A stretch of DNA of 64,000 nt, from assembly GCA_025618425.1 (NCBI GenBank), contig CM046845.1, forward strand, positions 33,940,277 to 34,004,276, in the 5' to 3' direction. Below the pieces are notes generated by a model, which saw only the letters and a list, made by a program, of their open reading frames with translations, searched no databases and was not told where the DNA came from. Source of the stretch: Heliocidaris tuberculata (lineage: Eukaryota; Echinodermata; Echinoidea; Camarodonta; Echinometridae). This document shows, in pieces, positions 59,001 to 64,000 of the stretch. The number at the start of each line of letters is the position of its first letter. The first letter of the stretch is position 1. The translations under genes and the position numbers were made by a program.

Positions 59001-62000
59001 CAAGCAGGGTTAAATACCTCAATATGAATGCTATCCCCACTAGGTGATGCGGACCAGCATAAGAAAATGATGGAAGCATAAAAAACAAAAAATTACATAA
59101 CGAAAGATAGAAAGTAAAGAAGATAAAAAACAAAACAAAGAACCTTATAAATGCACGGGAACGGGGGGGGGGGGGGGGGGGGGGGCAGAAATCACGGAAA
59201 AAAATGCGCATAGAAGATGCGATGTGGTCTTGCTGTTGTAATATGAACGTTATCAGGTAAAAGCCGACTTCTTGAACCACTTCTCGAGCAGGGTTAACAT
59301 TAAGTCCCGACTAAGCCCTGACCGGAAGTGGGTTGACTTGTAAATACCGTAATATATACGCTATTCGCACTAGCTTTGGCAGTGAATATGAAAACGGTAT
59401 TAGCCATGGTTCTCTCTTTACTGGTGGGTGGATTCTACAATAAACTCATTTATTGTAACATTCTACTATTTCTATCATAATGAATATCAATCCTGCCATC
59501 AGAAGGGAATTTCCCTTTACCACAGGTTCTGAGCTAAATTATTCCTGGGGGAAATCCCTTAGCAGCATCAGAGATTAACATTGTTCAATGCATTTCTTTT
59601 ATAACCTACAATTTACATAATAACTCTCTTCTCTATAAGCTACATTCATACAGGACTTGTGGTTTCGAAACTCTAAGTTAGCGAAAATTTAAGTTAACGA
59701 AGCAACGACTCACTAACCACGATGAGGGTTCATACGGGGCCGAAACAACGATGCTCAATGTTCTGAAACCACAAGCAATGTCGTTAACACCGGAAGTAGA
59801 TACTGCCGATTGTGTGTACAGTACACATACAGATCTTGTATTCATAATTCGCGCGAAGGGTATGACCCGGAAGTTTAATATGAACAGCGAGGTCATCATT
59901 AACTATGAACTTGCGAAACTTAAAATTTATTCAGTCCACACTGTCCAAAACTGTGACGGAGGACCCCCTGTAGCTCGTGGTTTCGGCGTTAACCACAAGC
60001 TCGCTTGTGGTTCTAGAACTACAAGTAAACTTAAAGTTTCAAAACTATGAGTCCGTTCATACAGTCTGAAACTACAAGATAACTATAAATTAACTTAAAG
60101 TTTTGAAACTACAAGCAAAACTTAAAGTTTAGCTCTCTTCGTGTGAACCTGACCTAAGTCTTGAATTCTAAAATCTCATAACAGAGTACATTACAGGGTA
60201 CAGTATGTTACAGCTATGTTGATATTGTAGAATGCAACTCATTGTAATTGACGGAATAGGTAATTAATGAAAGTTATTTTTTTTCCCCTTCCACAGAGTG
60301 AATTTGAGTGTTTTTCTTTATTTGATAACAGATGCTCTTTCAAAATTTTCTACAGAAAAAGTTAGATTTCAGTTTCCCTTTATATCTTATTTTCCAATTC
60401 TCTTATTTCCTGAAGACCAAAAGGTATCTATAATCTGTCCTCTTAAAACATATTACCAAAAGGCAATTTGTGTAACATATTTCACAATTGTCATGAGCAC
60501 TATTCATTCTTCTCATATTAATGTGAGTAAATATGCAGTAAAATTAGACTTTTGAAGACAACACCCTAAGAGACTTTTAGCCAATATCATATTTTTGCAT
60601 ACAAGCCATACAAATGATAATTACAACATCTCATTTGAGAGAAATAATGAGAGCAAGCAACACAAAGAGAATTCTGCTTTCCATTTATCAAGATATTTCT
60701 ATTCAACATCACGCAGCTGTATGAGTAGTCTTGATTCCGGGCTGAATAAGTGAACCCCTTTTGTGACAAGAATTATTTAAGGGCTAAATTGTCCACATTT
60801 TGTTCTTCAAATTGGCAACAATAATATTTTTCTTTTGGTGCTACATGTTTCTAATAAGATATCTTTGAAAACAAAATACATGGTTAGGAACTTTGATGAA
60901 AAGTAAAATAAAGGCCAATTTTGATGAAAAAGAATGATTTTGAACCTCTCAATGTGTTGCCAATTTAAGTATGTTAAAGCTTATTCTCCTTTTTAAAATT
61001 CCTGGCATCAAACGCAATGTGGTCATGCAACAAAATGGACAAAGTGTGTGCAGATATTTTTGCTCTTTCTACTCATTTGTCTGGTATATTTTTTAGAGCT
61101 CTGAATCAAATGTTATTGAGCCAAACCACAAAATGTGGTCAATTGTCTTGAAAGGGTTAATTGTCAGGAGCATGATTTCTTTTATCTCTTTCTCTTCAAT
61201 TACAGGAGAGTGAGGCAATAATTATACTCTTTACTTATTAATGGTACTAACAGTAATCAACTTTTGAAATCATCTTTTGTATTTTGCTAATTTATCACCA
61301 AAAAGGAGTTTGGGTAATGCAGGTCCACAGAATTCTTGGAATGCAAGAAACTTTGCATTATGGCCACTCCATCAAAAGAGCCAATTCTGTTTAGCTAAAC
61401 TTTTAGACCATATCCAAATTAAGGAATGTGAAGGCAGTTTCATAAATGTATGCAAATATGACTGTGTTTGTTAACACCTACCATGTAAATGCAAACATGT
61501 CAGAGCTTCTAAATCTATCACCATGACATGGTTTGATAATTGTCAGGTATGGCTCCCCTCTGCTGGGATTCTGGGTAGAGGATTACATAAATGTAGATCA
61601 CTATTCACTATTGTACTGTAGATAACTTCATTTGTTTGTCAGTGACAGCTTCCTTGTAATTTGCAACTTGTCAGCCATGACAGAAACGACACCCAAAATA
61701 TCACTGTTTCTGTCATTCCAAAATGATCACACAATTTTCAGTTTCCTACAGTCGGCCAAATACAGTATATAAAATGGCATTATGGTCGCATATACTTGTG
61801 ACTTGTATTAAAAGGGAGAGTTAGTGGGTATGTGTTTTATAGGAGTGTAACATTTGTCAATGACATACTTCAAAGTAAAGCTGTAGGCCCCATTGAAATA
61901 ATTTGTGGTAATGAATGGAGGACAGATATGAATACTGACCAATCAAAATAAATCAGATAATAAAAAAAGGAAAGAAAAAAGAGAACATGCAGTAGTGTTG

Positions 62001-62873
62001 TATTTTCTTTCCCTTTCTTACAATGCAGACAAATATACTTAAATTATTGTACAATTATGGGTGCCTTGTAAATGAACATTACGGATAAAAAAAAATGCTA
62101 TAGCCCCAGGTATACTAATGACCAATGTGCGTCAATCATATTGTTTTTGAAATATCGAACATTCACTCTCAAATATCTGTCATCATCTATGGCTAATTAA
62201 ACTCATAATTTATGAAACTACACCACAGCATACCTAAATTCTGTGCCACTCCATCAATTTTAGCTACAGCATCGTTCATGACATCAGCATCATTGCTTTG
62301 AACCATCATCTCTATCTCTCCAACCTGCAATCCAAAGTCCGCTTCATCAATAGTTACTGAAATTTCATCGTTAATACGATAGTTCTTGCGATTTGTGACA
62401 AATTCTGCAAAGGGTTTGAGACTGAACTTCTTAACCAAGGTCTGAACATCATTCAACTCATGAATTTGATTGTTTCCATTCACAATGTCTTCATTGTTTT
62501 GATTTACAGTGCTGCACAAAATGGCTGCCACCTCAGAAACAATGTCTTGCTCGCTCGTCAATTCCTCATACTGTGTGCATGTAGATTTATCCTCTCGATT
62601 TTTAGGAGGCATCTTCAGTTCCCACTGATCATTCCTTCGTCTCAACCAGTAATCCCCCTTGGTTAAACTGTAGTTTTCATTGTCAAAATAACTGTCAGAC
62701 AATGTCTCTACACCAGTGTATGTTCCACCGGCATTCACTATCTTCTTACCCGTGTCTCCTGTCACAAGGAATTTTCTTTCGATCTCGATCATTTTGGACT
62801 GGTTTTCCTCGCCCTTTTCTGCATTAGACATGTTAGAGGTGTCTGCTTGACTCTCACTCGACTCCAGAGACAT
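52904..62873 (-). CDS. THTPA: Thiamine triphosphatase, CYTH family, two coding exons, 250 aa
   Basis: Exons 62234-62873 and 52904-53016 join across a 9.2-kb intron to give 250 residues (human THTPA has 230). The enzyme hydrolyses thiamine triphosphate to the diphosphate in the cytosol, needing Mg2+. CYTH signatures are visible: EIERKFLV (residues 30-37, the ExExK motif), DSYFD (60-64), YWLRRR (75-80), WELKMP (84-89), FVTNRKNYR (158-166) and VTIDEADFGLQVGEIEMMV (173-191). The terminal exon supplies GKLEAYLLANNPAHYQTLID, matching the family C-terminus (KL..YL....P..Y..L). About 27 residues precede the conserved start; Met 28 could be an alternative start. The neighbouring unknown genes give no functional link. 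The intron contains one SINE and several MITEs. Confidence 0.92.
53822..54075 (+). mobile_element. tRNA-derived SINE, plus strand
   Basis: A tRNA-like head GTGTTGTGGTCTAGTGC (A box) is followed by a B box GGTTCAAATCC near 53870. A body follows with GGCAAGGCAATAATC and CCCAGGTGTAGTGAATGGG, then GATATGTGCTCAATATG and an (ATT)n tail at about 54060-54074. It is in the THTPA intron, opposite to the gene. Confidence 0.88.
54076..55429. other. THTPA intron, AT-rich
   Basis: A short (CA)n run lies near 54123-54138. No exon or transposon ends were recognised. Confidence 0.4.
55430..55760. other. Unexplained less AT-rich block with a 71-codon frame
   Basis: The plus strand is open from 55527 to 55742 and encodes a basic, polar peptide (for example KDPIKKRKEGIIISNAGNRK) without a known domain. 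No clear splice sites frame it. The same interval is dense in sites such as TCAAAGATCC, AATTATTAGTAATG and GATCAAAAGG. It could be a conserved non-coding element, an exon, or chance. Confidence 0.25.
56464..56513 (+). repeat. Terminal fragment of the AGCTACGTTCATAC element
   Basis: AGCTACATTCATACAGGACT and onward matches the first 45 or so bases of the unit at 59638-60157, then similarity stops. It is a solo end in the THTPA intron. Confidence 0.75.
56775..56877 (-). other. Candidate alternative (truncating) exon of THTPA
   Basis: On the minus strand, acceptor TTATCTCCAG and donor GTAAGT bound 103 bases. Spliced after the first THTPA exon in the same phase as the terminal exon, it reads G-MEDFGSLSVADYLDDAILS, then HISHCI and a TAA stop. 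Inclusion would replace the family C-terminus with 25 other residues and end translation before the normal exon. Good splice signals and a protein-like sequence support it, but it has no recognised relative. Confidence 0.4.
57448..57805. mobile_element. MITE flanked by TAA (Harbinger-like)
   Basis: TAA at 57445-57447 and 57806-57808. The ends AGTGTACCAATCACC and GGTGATCGGTTCACT are inverted repeats with two mismatches. A 3-bp TAA duplication fits PIF/Harbinger, though a TTAA reading is also possible. It is 358 bp and lies in the THTPA intron. Confidence 0.75.
58848..59400. mobile_element. TA-flanked MITE with internal G23
   Basis: TA at 58846-58847 and 59401-59402. The ends ATACCCTTTTCATAT and ATATGAAAACGGTAT are inverted repeats with one mismatch. 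Subterminal AACCCACTT...GGTCAGG segments also pair, so the inverted repeats extend about 150 bases with gaps. A 23-base G run (59163-59185) lies inside. TA duplications fit Tc1/mariner-type transposition. Confidence 0.8.
59638..60157 (+). mobile_element. Single unit of the AGCTACGTTCATAC element, about 520 bp
   Basis: This is the complete solitary counterpart of the compound structure at 22426-23988, starting AGCTACATTCATACAGGACT and ending GTGTGAACCTGACC. Terminal similarity is limited to GTTCA(C/T)ACG-type motifs in opposite orientation. Repeated ACTTAAAGTTT and CCACAAG motifs cluster toward both ends as subterminal repeats. It has no coding capacity and its superfamily is not recognised. 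Confidence 0.85.
60755..61156 (+). mobile_element. TTAA-type CCCTTT MITE, copy 3
   Basis: The right end CTTGAAAGGG is followed by TTAA (61157-61160). The left end CCCCTTTTGTGACA is preceded by TGAA, a decayed TTAA. The body is collinear with the copy at 19200-19566, including GAACCTCTCAATGTGTTGCC and TCCTGGCATCAAACGCA. Confidence 0.85.
61161..62233. other. THTPA intron, nothing recognised
   Basis: AT-rich sequence next to the first-exon donor. No transposon ends or exon signals were convincing. Confidence 0.45.
62234..62873 (-). CDS. THTPA: THTPA first coding exon
   Basis: The ATG at 62873 (AAAATGTCTCTGG context) opens 213 codons plus one base, ending at AATTTAG before donor GTATGC. It carries nearly the whole CYTH domain, up to AKIDGVAQNLG. 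A read-through frame continues only 12 codons past the donor. Confidence 0.93.
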
Positions 62874-63185
62874 TTTCTTACCACAACAGTGGTTATCTAC
62901 GGTTGTAACACACTCGAAAATAACGCCAAAAAGTCATCGATCGCATGCCCCGGATATGTCGCAATGCACCATTGCACGTGTACAATAGTGTTTACATTCC
63001 ACACGTACAGTATACAATAAGCTATGCGCGTTTATACAGGGCAGGTCAAAATCAACACATACACGCCATCTCGCATCACATGTTGTGAGGAAATACATAA
63101 CGTCACTTCCTCTTGACCCCGACGGCGGCGCAGGTCGACTTCCGAGAAATCTGTCGGGCGGACGAATCCAAATATTCTTGAGGGT
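62874..63185. promoter_or_regulatory. THTPA promoter, possibly bidirectional
   Basis: The 300 bases upstream of THTPA are CpG-richer than the rest of the window. They contain ACGTCAC (CRE-like, near 63100), GACTTCCGAG (ETS-like, near 63139) and CCGACGGCGGCG (near 63119). On the plus strand a strong donor-like GAGG-GTAAGC lies at 63180-63189, which could end a non-coding first exon of a divergent transcript. The promoter assignment is inferred. Confidence 0.4.
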
Positions 63186-64000
63186 AAGCTAGGGTGGGGG
63201 CAAGCTTTTCTATGTATTATCTTCTAAGTTTTTGTCTCACATCATTTCACAAATGATTCATGGATTGGATTAATAAATAAAATATCCTATGGAGCATGGA
63301 CAGAGAATCTCCTAAAAATGTAGTAAGAATATACCTAAAAATTTAATGCAATGAAATCCTGCAACTTACCACATTTCCATCCGCTAGTAGTCCGCAGTGC
63401 CAAGAGCAGGTGGCGCGTGGCTGGCCGGCCGGCCGGCTGGCACGGTAGAAAGTAAACAAACCACATTTCAGGTCACGCTGATCACATGACTACATAACGG
63501 TAAAGCGATTGCGTAATCACCCAGACCGTTATTCGTGCCATGTGTCATTGTTGTAAGTGTCTTCATCTGGCAAGTAAATCGTAGCTAACAAATATAGCCA
63601 GCATAGCCCAGCTACGATCCATACAGTCTTATTCGAATGCAAAGGGCTACATGTCAAATGACAGGACAATATTTCAACCCGTTTCCCCAGTCTAGACACA
63701 ACAAAACTTCCCCTCGGCTGCATACAAATAACAAGTCTGCAAGTATCTTGCAAGCGACCCACATCTTGACAGTCTTCCTACTGCGCTGTAGCTCAACAAT
63801 TTACCGATCATATGCAGGTCTTCAGTTTAATTTGTTTTCAAGATTGAATTTAATGTTTTATTCTCAGTATAAATTCTGCTTAAAAATTAAAAGTTTAAGT
63901 CCAGTTTTATTGTCCTGCTTTATGGAAACTAAAATTACACGAGCCGGGAGGGGGGGGGGGGGGGGCTGGGGAGCTATCGCCCAGTGTTTGAGCAGATAAT
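63186..64000. other. Right edge, no gene recognised
   Basis: It includes a GGCCGGCCGGCCGGC run near 63423-63437 and G16 at 63950-63965. Open frames here are short and domain-free. It could be the first intron of a divergent gene. Confidence 0.35.

Overview
This window looks like nuclear DNA of a marine invertebrate deuterostome, most likely an echinoderm such as a sea urchin. The organism call is an inference from several signs: AT-rich sequence, intron-containing genes with GT-AG boundaries, a CR1/Jockey-like LINE, tRNA-derived SINEs with (ATT)n tails, many short inverted-repeat transposons, and many long G or C homopolymers. No prokaryotic, organellar or viral gene was seen.

Three host genes can be supported. 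(1) The first coding exon of an unidentified minus-strand gene lies at 2976-3299; its remainder runs off the left edge. (2) A plus-strand gene of five coding exons (12921-28201) encodes a 394-residue coiled-coil protein of unknown function. (3) A minus-strand thiamine triphosphatase gene (THTPA, CYTH family) has a large first coding exon at 62234-62873 and a terminal exon at 52904-53016. A possible alternative or truncating exon lies between them at 56775-56877. The 24.7 kb between genes 2 and 3 has no convincing coding region.

Most of the rest is transposon-derived. The left 7.4 kb holds two decayed non-LTR retrotransposons. From 8 kb onward there are many non-autonomous DNA elements. Several have clear target-site duplications: hAT-type with 8 bp (18248-18711, 40167-40424), TTAA-flanked foldback elements (17415-17993, 35353-35864, 39742-40552), a three-copy TTAA-flanked family starting CCCTTT, an element with a G16 tract at one end (47485-47755), and TA- or TAA-flanked elements (58848-59400, 57448-57805). 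A 1.5 kb compound inverted and tandem structure at 22426-23988 has a solitary copy at 59638-60157, inside the THTPA intron.

The most interesting unexplained signal is a family of five related hairpins at 43997-47264. They share a 3' arm close to TTAATGCCCTTCTGGCTC, and the best forms a 23-bp stem with one bulged base. It could be a small-RNA cluster or an undescribed hairpin repeat. Other items to check are the THTPA cassette exon, a 75-bp minisatellite beside the THTPA stop codon, possible conserved non-coding blocks at 48.1-49.5 and 55.4-55.8 kb, and a TATA/GC/CCAAT promoter-like cluster near 39.6 kb.
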